64,000 bases of DNA from the NCBI RefSeq assembly GCF_900102545.1, contig NZ_FNBN01000002.1, positions 145,245 to 209,244 on the forward strand, given 5' to 3'. The DNA comes from Chitinophaga filiformis. Lineage in GTDB: Bacteria > Bacteroidota > Bacteroidia > Chitinophagales > Chitinophagaceae. Numbering within the stretch: the first letter of the stretch is position 1; each line of letters begins with the position of its first letter. Under the pieces are notes generated by a model. That model did no database searches. It worked only from the letters and a program-made list of their open reading frames with translations, and was not told the DNA's origin. Shown piece after piece: positions 18,605 to 25,685 of the stretch. The translations under genes and the position numbers were made by a program.

Positions 18605-19300
18605 ATGATCGGATACTTATTTACAGATTCTATTTTGCTGGGCATCCAGCACTCATTCGAACCAGACCATATGGCAGCCGTATCTGTGCTGGCATCGGAA
18701 AAGGCGAACAACAGGATCGGGCTTTCAAAACTGATCTGGCGTTCCTCCCAATGGGCACTAGGGCACTCCACTTCATTGATCCTGTTCAGTTGCTTTGCCC
18801 TGCTGCTGAAGTCCGCCCTGCCACTGGATATTTCCTCCTATGCAGAAATGGTGGTTGGTCCCGTGATGATCTGGCTGGGGATATCCGCCATCCGCCGCAA
18901 TCACAAACTGAAACAGATGATGGCTACACATAAGGTATTCGCCGAACATGAGCATATCAACAACGCGCTGCACATTCACGGCAAACAGGGACAGGAGATC
19001 GCCATGAATCCCCTAAGCCGTTCCTTTTGGGTAGGTATGTTACATGGACTGGCCGGCACAGGGGGAGCCTGCGCCATTGCATTGATCATGGCATCCAGCA
19101 GTACCGGCATTGCTATCGGCATCATTGTATTGCAGAGTGTCGGTATCGTGGTGGCTATGACCACCTACAGCTGTGTACTAGCCTTCTCAGTGTCAAGATT
19201 TATAGAACGTAACCAGCTTGCTTTTAAATCGCTCAACGCTGTTGTAGGCATCTTCTCCATTGGCGTCGGCTGCCTCTGGATCTATAACAGTTTCGCTTAA
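18605..19300 (+). CDS. Second NiCoT-like cobalt/nickel permease
   Basis: The 231-residue membrane protein starts with GIQHSFEPDHMAAVS, which again contains the HX4DH metal motif (HSFEPDH) of NiCoT-type permeases, and continues with WALGHSTSLI and GMLHGLAGTGGACAIALI. About six helices are expected. A histidine-rich cytoplasmic or periplasmic stretch (HKVFAEHEHINNALHIHG) lies in the middle, a common feature of metal-handling permeases. It differs clearly from the first permease at 9082, so it is not a simple duplication. Family members act in Ni/Co uptake or efflux; direction cannot be told. It lies between cbiD and the chelatase ATPase gene, which suggests cobalt. Confidence 0.78.
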   Translation: MIGYLFTDSILLGIQHSFEPDHMAAVSVLASEKANNRIGLSKLIWRSSQWALGHSTSLILFSCFALLLKSALPLDISSYAEMVVGPVMIWLGISAIRRNHKLKQMMATHKVFAEHEHINNALHIHGKQGQEIAMNPLSRSFWVGMLHGLAGTGGACAIALIMASSSTGIAIGIIVLQSVGIVVAMTTYSCVLAFSVSRFIERNQLAFKSLNAVVGIFSIGVGCLWIYNSFA

Positions 19301-19317
19301 CCAATAAAGACCTGCTG

Positions 19318-20262
19318 ATGAGATCATTTCCTTTTACAGCGATATATGCACAGGAAGACTTTAAACTGGCCCTCATACTCTGTATGATAGATCCGGGACT
19401 GGGTGGCGTACTGGCACTGGGCGATAAAGGCACGGGCAAGACCACTACGGTAAGAGGGCTCAGCCAACTGATGCAACGCAGCATCACGGACTTCCCGTTC
19501 GTCAATCTGCCTATCGGCGCTACGGAAGACCGGGTACTGGGTACCATCAGACTGGACATCCTCATTAACGAAAAAAGAACGGAAGTACAACAGGGCCTCC
19601 TCGCTGCTGCCAATCAGGGTATCCTTTATATCGACGAGGTCAATCTCCTGAATGATTACCTCATGGATGTACTGCTGGATGCTGCTGCCAGCGGAGGATA
19701 TCACCTTGAACGGGATACAATATCCAAATGGTTTGAAAGTAAGTTCTGCCTGGTAGGCACCATGAATCCTGAAGAAGGCGAACTACGTCCGCAACTGCTG
19801 GACAGGTTCGGACTGAGTGTAACAGTAAAAACACCTATGGACAGGTTGGACCGCATGGAGATCATTAACCGTCGCCTACAGTTTGATACTGATACACCTG
19901 CCTTCCTTAAGAAATATGACGCGCAGGAACAGCAACTGGTGCAACAGATCATGTACGCAAGAGAGCAGCTGAAAGAGGTCTCCTACTCAGATATCATCCT
20001 CGCCAATATAGCTGACACCTGTATCCAATACCAGGTAGAAGGACTTCGTGCAGACATCCTGCTACTGAAAGCAGCCAGAGCGCATGCTGCTTTCTATGGC
20101 AAAAAGGAGGTCTCTACTGATGACATTCACAGGGTAATGCCTTTCGTACTGTCTCATCGTTCTAAACATTATTCCTCCACACAAAATACTCCGCAGCAAA
20201 GGGAAAGTCAATCTCCGCGGGAAGAAAAGGAGGGAGACTCGATAAGGATCCGCATAAACTGA
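19318..20262 (+). CDS. chlI: ChlI/BchI-type AAA+ chelatase ATPase subunit
   Basis: The 314-residue AAA+ ATPase resembles magnesium chelatase subunit I and the small ATPase of cobaltochelatases. It has Walker A (GDKGTGKTTTVRGL, residues about 36-49), Walker B with the chelatase-type ILYIDEVNLLNDYLMDVLLD, sensor 1 (LVGTMNPEEGELRPQLLDRF) and the C-terminal helical domain with GLRADILLLKAARAHAAFYG. The last about 30 residues (from SKHYSS) are hydrophilic and look unlike a domain. The VWA subunit follows in the -1 frame, and the region where both frames are open is 20166-20262. It probably powers CobN, encoded at the end of the operon, since no chlorophyll genes are visible. Confidence 0.88.
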   Translation: MRSFPFTAIYAQEDFKLALILCMIDPGLGGVLALGDKGTGKTTTVRGLSQLMQRSITDFPFVNLPIGATEDRVLGTIRLDILINEKRTEVQQGLLAAANQGILYIDEVNLLNDYLMDVLLDAAASGGYHLERDTISKWFESKFCLVGTMNPEEGELRPQLLDRFGLSVTVKTPMDRLDRMEIINRRLQFDTDTPAFLKKYDAQEQQLVQQIMYAREQLKEVSYSDIILANIADTCIQYQVEGLRADILLLKAARAHAAFYGKKEVSTDDIHRVMPFVLSHRSKHYSSTQNTPQQRESQSPREEKEGDSIRIRIN

Positions 20263-20286
20263 GTAACAGCAGGAAATACCTGTTAC
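20166..20286 (+). other. chlI/chlD junction: both frames open, candidate -1 recoding or CTGA coupling, plus hairpin
   Basis: The chlI frame and the chlD frame (-1 relative to it) are both open from 20166 to the chlI TGA at 20260-20262. In the chlD frame no ATG occurs before the middle of the VWA domain, yet the reading ahead of the first GTG (20310) encodes protein-like sequence (HKLSNSRKYLLQAAKTEQY). The overlap holds an A-rich GAAGAAAAGG run directly followed by a Shine-Dalgarno-like GGAGG (20229-20233). A 7-bp perfect stem (GTAACAG 20263-20269, CTGTTAC 20280-20286) starts one base after the chlI stop. A CTG at 20259 overlaps the stop as CTGA. No classical X_XXY_YYZ heptamer was found. Confidence 0.5.
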
Positions 20287-20309
20287 AGGCGGCAAAGACA
20301 GAACAATAT

Positions 20310-21023
20310 GTGCAGTTGAAGGCACGGTCTGCCGATGCAAGGAAAGGGATCACACTAAAAGTGCCTCTTCCCCGGCAAGGTAAGCAACAAAAGACTGCTG
20401 TACCATCTGCACAGCCAGATGTATTGGAAACAGTAAAATACTATCTGACACATGATAAGGTAGAGATCAGGCACAAGCGTCACCAGTCAAAGGCTGCTAT
20501 GCATGTCTTCTTTCTGATAGATTCCAGCGGGTCTATGATAAAGGACAGGCAGATTGCCTACATCAAAGGACTGATCGCTGAAACCATTGCCCGTTATAAG
20601 ACAAAGCGAATAAAATATGCCGCAGTGGCCCTGAACAATGGAGATGCGGAATTACTATCGGCGCCTACATTAGGTGTAGAAGAATTGATCAAGGCATTGT
20701 CACAACTGACCACCGGAGGAAAGACAAATATGAGGGCAGGATTTGGCATGATCAGTCAATTGCTGAAGAGCAACATACGCGAACATGTCACGCTCTATAT
20801 TTTCACCGATGGAAAGATCAATACCGGCAGCACAGATGATCCATTCCGCGAAGCGGTAACGTTTTACAAACAGTACCTGACAGTTATTAAACAAACGACC
20901 ATCATTGATAATGAGAGCGGCTTTGTAAGACTGGGATTAGCTGAAAAACTGGCAATGTCCATCGGCGCCGGATACCAGCATATGCAACAAAACGCTGCCA
21001 TCCCCGCCGATCAGCTCCGTTAG
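20310..21023 (+). CDS. chlD: ChlD-type chelatase subunit with VWA domain (start uncertain)
   Basis: From the GTG at 20310 the product is 237 residues. It consists of a basic linker and a von Willebrand A domain with a complete MIDAS motif: FFLIDSSGSM (DxSxS), TGGKTNMRAG (T residue) and IFTDGKINTG (D residue). ChlD and CobT-type subunits join the AAA+ ring to the catalytic subunit through this domain. The N-terminal AAA+ part usual for ChlD is missing here and is supplied by the upstream ATPase. The true N-terminus is unclear: GTG at 20310, CTG at 20259 or 20280, or a -1 frameshift from chlI are all possible. The stop TAG lies inside the first hairpin of a dispersed repeat, so the extreme C-terminus (ADQLR) may be repeat-derived. 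Confidence 0.82.
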   Translation: MQLKARSADARKGITLKVPLPRQGKQQKTAVPSAQPDVLETVKYYLTHDKVEIRHKRHQSKAAMHVFFLIDSSGSMIKDRQIAYIKGLIAETIARYKTKRIKYAAVALNNGDAELLSAPTLGVEELIKALSQLTTGGKTNMRAGFGMISQLLKSNIREHVTLYIFTDGKINTGSTDDPFREAVTFYKQYLTVIKQTTIIDNESGFVRLGLAEKLAMSIGAGYQHMQQNAAIPADQLR

Positions 21024-21060
21024 GAGCTGCGTGTTTGTAGCGCGGGGTTTCAACCCCGGA
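21012..21060 (+). repeat. REP-like two-hairpin dispersed repeat, copy A
   Basis: A perfect stem (CAGCTCC 21012-21018, GGAGCTG 21023-21029) is followed by a linker with GTTTGTAGC and a second stem (CGGGGTT / AACCCCG, 21043-21058). Copies with the same layout occur at 46261-46309 (minus strand) and 62751-62802, with a half copy at 62865-62889. The element includes the chlD stop codon and lies between chlD and cobU inside the B12 operon. The remaining bases to 21125 show nothing else. It may moderate read-through or mRNA stability; this is inference. Confidence 0.7.
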
Positions 21061-21125
21061 AACGCATCAATACGACACCGCGGGCAAACAACGAACGAAC
21101 CCATAAACATAAAATTCATCATCGA

Positions 21126-21629
21126 ATGATTCATTACATATCAGGCGGTCAACGCTCCGGCAAAACAAACTACGCGGTCCAGCAGGCACTACTCCTGTCG
21201 GAACACCCCGTATACCTTGCCACGTCCCGCATCTGGGATGATGACCATAAAGCCCGTATCCTGTTACACAAGCAGAGCCGGGATACACGCTGGGAGAATA
21301 TAGAAGAAGAAAAAGACATCAGTAAGTTACAGCTGGCAAACAAAACAGTCGTACTGGATTGCGTCACCTTATGGCTCACCAATTTCTTCGTAGACAACAA
21401 CTACGATGTAGATATGGCACTAGCTGAGGTAAAGCAGGAGTTTGATGCGTTTATACAACAAGACTTCAACCTGATCATCATCTCCAATGAAATAGGCATG
21501 GGCGTACACGCCTCTACAGAGGGAGGCCGGAAGTTTGCCGACCTGCAGGGCTGGATGAACCAGTATATCGCACAACGGGCAGATAAGGCAACCCTCCTGG
21601 TATCAGGTCTGCCACTCACATTAAAATAA
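21126..21629 (+). CDS. cobU: Adenosylcobinamide kinase / adenosylcobinamide-phosphate guanylyltransferase
   Basis: The 167-residue bifunctional enzyme phosphorylates adenosylcobinamide and then attaches GMP to give AdoCbi-GDP. It has the P-loop GGQRSGKT at residues 7-14, LATSRIWDDDHKARILLHKQ (including the histidine region used for guanylylation), VVLDCVTLWLTN, and NEIGMGVHASTEGGRKFADL followed by GWMNQ, all typical of CobU/CobP. Length is slightly below the usual 170-185. It starts the nucleotide-loop part of the operon, after a 102-base gap that contains a dispersed repeat. Confidence 0.92.
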   Translation: MIHYISGGQRSGKTNYAVQQALLLSEHPVYLATSRIWDDDHKARILLHKQSRDTRWENIEEEKDISKLQLANKTVVLDCVTLWLTNFFVDNNYDVDMALAEVKQEFDAFIQQDFNLIIISNEIGMGVHASTEGGRKFADLQGWMNQYIAQRADKATLLVSGLPLTLK

Positions 21630-21649
21630 CCAATCACCAGACACTTCAT

Positions 21650-22696
21650 ATGGCAACATTCAACATCTCACCGGTCAATAAAGACATTGTAGCCGCGCTA
21701 CAACAAAAGATAGATAACAAAACCAAGCCGCATGGTTCATTGGGGCAGCTGGAAAAGATCGCCTTACAGGTGGGCGCTGTACAACAGACACTCACCCCGG
21801 CATTACGCCAGCCCACTATTGTTGTCTTTGCCGGCGATCATGGTATAGCAAAAGAAGGCGTCAGTCCCTTCCCACAGGAAGTAACTTATCAGATGGTATT
21901 TAACTTCCTGCAGGGCGGAGCAGGTATCAATGTATTTACCCGGCAGAACTGTATGGAGATCAGAGTAGTAGACGCTGGCGTTAACTTTGATTTCAATCAG
22001 CATCCCGGTCTCATACATGCGAAAGTAGGCATGGGCACCAACAGCTATCTGCATGAACCGGCTATGACACAGGTACAATGTGAGGAAGCAATGGAAAAAG
22101 GCGCTGCCATTGTCCGCGAGATACAACAGGAAGGTTGCAACGTGATCGGCTTTGGTGAGATGGGCATCAGCAATACCTCTTCTGCTGCCATTATTATGAG
22201 CCTGCTTTGTGATATACCACTGGAGCAGTGCATCGGGCGGGGAACGGGATGGAATGATGAAGGACTGGCCAGGAAGAAAGCGATCATTACTGCCGCAATG
22301 GTCCGCCATAAGAACATTGAAAAGACCCCTGTAAACGTACTAAGTACCTTCGGTGGTTTTGAGATCGCGATGATGTGCGGTGCTATGTTACAGGCAGCAG
22401 CGTCGGGCATGATCGTCCTGGTGGACGGGTTTATTTCCACTTCTGCACTGCTGGTGGCATCCAAAATGAGTGCACATATACTTGATTACTGCATCTTCAC
22501 ACACCAGTCGAACGAGCAGGGTCATCACCTCATGCTGAGCCACATGAAAGCTGTACCTTTACTGAGCCTGGGCATGCGTTTAGGAGAAGGAACAGGCGCC
22601 GCTGTGGCCTACCCCATTATCCTGTCAGCCGTGAATTTCCTGAATGAAATGGCCAGCTTTGAATCTGCCGGCGTATCCAACAAAGTAGACGCATGA
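21650..22696 (+). CDS. cobT: Nicotinate-nucleotide-dimethylbenzimidazole phosphoribosyltransferase
   Basis: The 348-residue enzyme makes alpha-ribazole phosphate from nicotinate mononucleotide and dimethylbenzimidazole. Family motifs are KPHGSLGQLEKIALQ, VVFAGDHGIAKEGVSPFPQE, NFLQGGAGINVFTRQN, GFGEMGISNTSSAA, and RLGEGTGAAVAYPI, which holds the catalytic glutamate. Length is normal (about 350). It follows cobU by 20 bases and overlaps cobS by four bases (ATGA at 22693-22696). No bluB for dimethylbenzimidazole synthesis is in the window. Confidence 0.94.
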   Translation: MATFNISPVNKDIVAALQQKIDNKTKPHGSLGQLEKIALQVGAVQQTLTPALRQPTIVVFAGDHGIAKEGVSPFPQEVTYQMVFNFLQGGAGINVFTRQNCMEIRVVDAGVNFDFNQHPGLIHAKVGMGTNSYLHEPAMTQVQCEEAMEKGAAIVREIQQEGCNVIGFGEMGISNTSSAAIIMSLLCDIPLEQCIGRGTGWNDEGLARKKAIITAAMVRHKNIEKTPVNVLSTFGGFEIAMMCGAMLQAAASGMIVLVDGFISTSALLVASKMSAHILDYCIFTHQSNEQGHHLMLSHMKAVPLLSLGMRLGEGTGAAVAYPIILSAVNFLNEMASFESAGVSNKVDA

Positions 22697-23496
22697 AAAA
22701 GGAGGTCCGCATATTCTTCACAGCACTGATGTTCTTTACCCGGATACCTGTACCCAAAGGTATTGACCATAATACAGCTGACCTGAACAGGTCCAGCCGT
22801 TACTTCCCTATGGTAGGTATCATAGTGGGTATCATAGGCGCTGCCTGCTTTGCCGCTGCGCACAGTCTGTTTAAGGACATCTTTACCGCAGTCATACTCT
22901 CCCTCATTGCCACACTACTCGTCACCGGCGCATTCCATGAAGACGGCCTGGCAGATGTAGCTGACGGCTTTGGTGGCGGGTGGACAAAACAGCGTATCCT
23001 GGAGATCATGAAAGATTCGCGTACCGGCGCGTTTGGTGTCGTGGCACTCATCGTGGTATTACTCCTCAAGATATGCTTGCTGGCAAAACTGGCGCTGCTC
23101 ATGATCAACACGCACCTGTTAGCATTCTGCCTGCTATATATTGCCGCACACGCTTTTAGTCGTACCATGCCGGTATTCTTCCTGAGGTACATGCAATATG
23201 CAAGAGAAGATGATGCCACCGCCAAAAGCAAACCACTGGCTACGAAGATCAGCTTGCCGGGTCTTCTTGTAGCGCTGGTTACCGGACTGATACCATTACT
23301 GCTGTTGACATATGCGCTCCATTACTCTTACCTGTTATTGCTTGTCGTGCTCCCCTGCGGATTGCTGACTTTATACCTGGCCCGTTTCTTCCTCAAATGG
23401 ATCAATGGATATACCGGCGATTGCCTCGGGGCTACACAACAACTGAATGAGATCACCTTTTACATGGGCATACTGGCAATATGGAATTATATCTAG
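22693..23496 (+). CDS. cobS: Adenosylcobinamide-GDP ribazoletransferase (cobalamin synthase)
   Basis: The 267-residue polytopic membrane protein catalyses the last assembly step, joining alpha-ribazole to AdoCbi-GDP. The diagnostic block HEDGLADVADGFGGGWTKQR with LEIMKDSRTGAFG near residues 78-113 is complete, and several hydrophobic helices follow. The N-terminus (FFTALMFFTRIPVPKG) also matches the family. It overlaps cobT by four bases and cobC by sixteen. Confidence 0.93.
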   Translation: MKKEVRIFFTALMFFTRIPVPKGIDHNTADLNRSSRYFPMVGIIVGIIGAACFAAAHSLFKDIFTAVILSLIATLLVTGAFHEDGLADVADGFGGGWTKQRILEIMKDSRTGAFGVVALIVVLLLKICLLAKLALLMINTHLLAFCLLYIAAHAFSRTMPVFFLRYMQYAREDDATAKSKPLATKISLPGLLVALVTGLIPLLLLTYALHYSYLLLLVVLPCGLLTLYLARFFLKWINGYTGDCLGATQQLNEITFYMGILAIWNYI

Positions 23497-24005
23497 TACG
23501 GCATATTAAACCGGATTTCCCGGAAGGCACCAACTACGGACAGACAGATGTTCCCTTGCCTGCAGATTATGATGCATTGCATGAAGAGATCATCTCTCTC
23601 CTGCCGCGGGAATATGACGCTGTCTACAGTAGTCCGCTGACAAGGTGCAGGCTGCTGGCACAGGCGATCACTGCCACTCCCATTACCGACAATCGCCTGA
23701 TGGAACTACACTTCGGCGATTGGGAAGGCCGGAAATGGAATGATATACCAAGGGATGAACTGGATCCCTGGATGGCAGATTATATCAATCTCGCGCCTCC
23801 TAATGGAGAGTCATTGCAGCTCTTAGTTGACAGGTTTACAGCCTTCGTCAGAGATGTACGGGCTAAACAACATCAGCGTATAGTGATCATTACCCATGCT
23901 GGTATTATACGCGCCGCCATGCATCTGTTCAATGGTATTCCACTCAACCAGATCATGATGGAGAAAGTGGATTACGGAGGCATTTACACATTCAACCTGA
24001 AATAA
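23481..24005 (+). CDS. cobC: Alpha-ribazole phosphatase, histidine phosphatase family
   Basis: The 174-residue phosphoglycerate mutase-like enzyme removes the phosphate from alpha-ribazole-5'-phosphate. It opens with ELYLVRHIKPD (the RH catalytic histidine motif), has SSPLTRCRLLAQ, the catalytic-acid block MELHFGDWEGRKWND, and ITHAGIIRAAMH with the second histidine. Its start lies inside the cobS 3' end (16-base overlap). The gene context separates it from general phosphoglycerate mutases. This CobC is the phosphatase, not the threonine-phosphate decarboxylase that shares the symbol in other nomenclature. Confidence 0.9.
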   Translation: MELYLVRHIKPDFPEGTNYGQTDVPLPADYDALHEEIISLLPREYDAVYSSPLTRCRLLAQAITATPITDNRLMELHFGDWEGRKWNDIPRDELDPWMADYINLAPPNGESLQLLVDRFTAFVRDVRAKQHQRIVIITHAGIIRAAMHLFNGIPLNQIMMEKVDYGGIYTFNLK

Positions 24006-24012
24006 TCAACAC

Positions 24013-24591
24013 ATGAAAATATATACCAGGAAAGGAGATAAAGGCACCACAGCACTCTTCGGCGGCAGCCGGGTGTATAAAGACGATGTACGGGTGAATT
24101 GCTACGGTACACTGGATGAGGTTAACTCCACTATCGGGCTGCTACGCGCAAAACTGGGCGCAGACCACGAATGGCAACCCAACCTGCACAAGATCCAGAA
24201 AGATATGATGGACATGATGTCTCACCTGGCACGCCCGTCTGACTGCAAAAAGGAGAACCCTAATCCTAAACCCGAGGATGGCCCCGGCTTCTGCGAACAG
24301 TGGATCGACGCGCTCGAAGCAGGCATCACCACAAAGTCAGACTACTTCCTCTTACCCGGTGGTAATGAAATATCTGCACTATGTCATGTAGTAAGAACAC
24401 AGATGCGCAGAGGAGAAAGACTGCTGGTCACTTTAATGAAAGTAGATACAGTGGACGATTACATCCTGTCATACATCAACCGCCTGTCGGATCTATTCTT
24501 CATCCTGAGCAGGGCGGAGATGGATAAAGCTGGTGTGGCGGAAGAAAAGTGGCAGTTGTTCCTGTATAAGAAAAAGAAAACCGTAGAGTAA
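24013..24591 (+). CDS. Cob(I)alamin / cobyrinate adenosyltransferase, PduO type
   Basis: The 192-residue ATP:corrinoid adenosyltransferase has the PduO/MMAB signature: MKIYTRKGDKGTTALFGG at the N-terminus (ATP site), YGTLDEVNSTIGLLRA, and RTQMRRGERLLVTL with YINRLSDLFFILSRAEM in the C-terminal helices. It transfers the 5'-deoxyadenosyl group to reduced cobalt. It begins seven bases after cobC. The insertion CKKENPNPKPEDGPGF in the middle is a little unusual but does not touch the motifs. Confidence 0.92.
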   Translation: MKIYTRKGDKGTTALFGGSRVYKDDVRVNCYGTLDEVNSTIGLLRAKLGADHEWQPNLHKIQKDMMDMMSHLARPSDCKKENPNPKPEDGPGFCEQWIDALEAGITTKSDYFLLPGGNEISALCHVVRTQMRRGERLLVTLMKVDTVDDYILSYINRLSDLFFILSRAEMDKAGVAEEKWQLFLYKKKKTVE

Positions 24592-24630
24592 CAATCAAGC
24601 ACCAATATTATACACTTTAAAAGATACACA

Positions 24631-25677
24631 ATGGCAACAAAAATTCCTGTTACTATCATCACAGGTTTTCTCGGTTCCGGTAAGACAACGCTGATCCGTA
24701 ACCTTATTCAAAATGCCAATGGCCGCAGACTGGCTGTTATTGTCAACGAGTTCGGCGAAATGGGCATAGATGGCGAGATACTGAAATCCTGCTGTTCTAA
24801 TGAAGAAGACGTACTTGAACTGAACAACGGTTGCCTCTGCTGTACCGTACAGGAAGAATTCCTCCCGGTAATGCTGCAGCTGATGGAACGTAAAGACACT
24901 ATCGATCACATTATCATTGAAACATCCGGACTTGCATTACCTAAACCTCTGCTGCATGCTTTTAACTGGCCGGAGCTGAAACCACAGATAACAGTAGATG
25001 CAGTGGTAACGGTGGTGGATGTAGTCGGACAGGCTACCGGTGAGATCTGCGACAGGGAACGCGTACAGGCACAAAGACTGGCAGACGATTCCCTGGATCA
25101 TGAAACACCGATAGAAGAACTGTTTGAAGACCAGTTGTCATGCGCCGATCTGGTAGTCATGACAAAGAAAGACCTGGTAGATGAAGCGAAATACGATGAA
25201 GTAAGAACTATCATCGCAGGTAAAGTACGCCCGGATGTGAAGATGGTGGCTGCGGCTAACGGTGTACTGTCCGCAGAGATCCTCTTAGGTGTAAATGCAG
25301 CCGCAGAAAATGACCTGGACAGCCGTCACTCCCATCATGAAGAAGATCACGCCAATGGCCTGGAACATCATCATGATGATGATATTGATTCCGTAGTAGT
25401 AGATATTCATGCACCGCATACACCGGAAACACTGGTAGAAGTGTTGAAGGAGCTGATTGAAGAACATGAGATCTATCGCATAAAAGGATTCATAGATATT
25501 CCCGGTAAGCCTATGCGGATGGTACTACAGGGCGTATCCAACCGTTTCGATCACTATTTCGATCGTAAATGGAAAGATGGTGAGACACGTAAAACAAGCC
25601 TGGTCATCATCGGAGATGAGTTACACGACAAGGACCTGGGCACTATTATCAATGAAAGACTGAGTGTAGTCAGCTAA
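24631..25677 (+). CDS. cobW: CobW-family GTP-binding metallochaperone
   Basis: The 348-residue G3E GTPase has the P-loop GFLGSGKTT at residues 12-20, the metal-binding C68-x-C70-C71 motif in NNGCLCCTV, IIETSGLALPKPLLHAF, MTKKDLVD for guanine recognition, and a histidine-rich linker (about 231-250, HSHHEEDH...EHHHDDD) before the C-terminal CobW_C domain (IYRIKGFIDIPGKPMRMVLQ). COG0523/CobW proteins bind Zn2+ or Co2+; beside cobN it probably delivers cobalt to the chelatase. It starts 39 bases after the adenosyltransferase gene and ends eight bases before cobN. Confidence 0.92.
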   Translation: MATKIPVTIITGFLGSGKTTLIRNLIQNANGRRLAVIVNEFGEMGIDGEILKSCCSNEEDVLELNNGCLCCTVQEEFLPVMLQLMERKDTIDHIIIETSGLALPKPLLHAFNWPELKPQITVDAVVTVVDVVGQATGEICDRERVQAQRLADDSLDHETPIEELFEDQLSCADLVVMTKKDLVDEAKYDEVRTIIAGKVRPDVKMVAAANGVLSAEILLGVNAAAENDLDSRHSHHEEDHANGLEHHHDDDIDSVVVDIHAPHTPETLVEVLKELIEEHEIYRIKGFIDIPGKPMRMVLQGVSNRFDHYFDRKWKDGETRKTSLVIIGDELHDKDLGTIINERLSVVS

Positions 25678-25685
25678 TATCAGAC

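Noticed and set aside
20166..20262. A classical X_XXY_YYZ slippery heptamer in the chlI/chlD overlap
   Set aside because: All in-frame heptamers in the overlap were read through and none fits; only a weaker A-AAG context near 20226-20229 remains.
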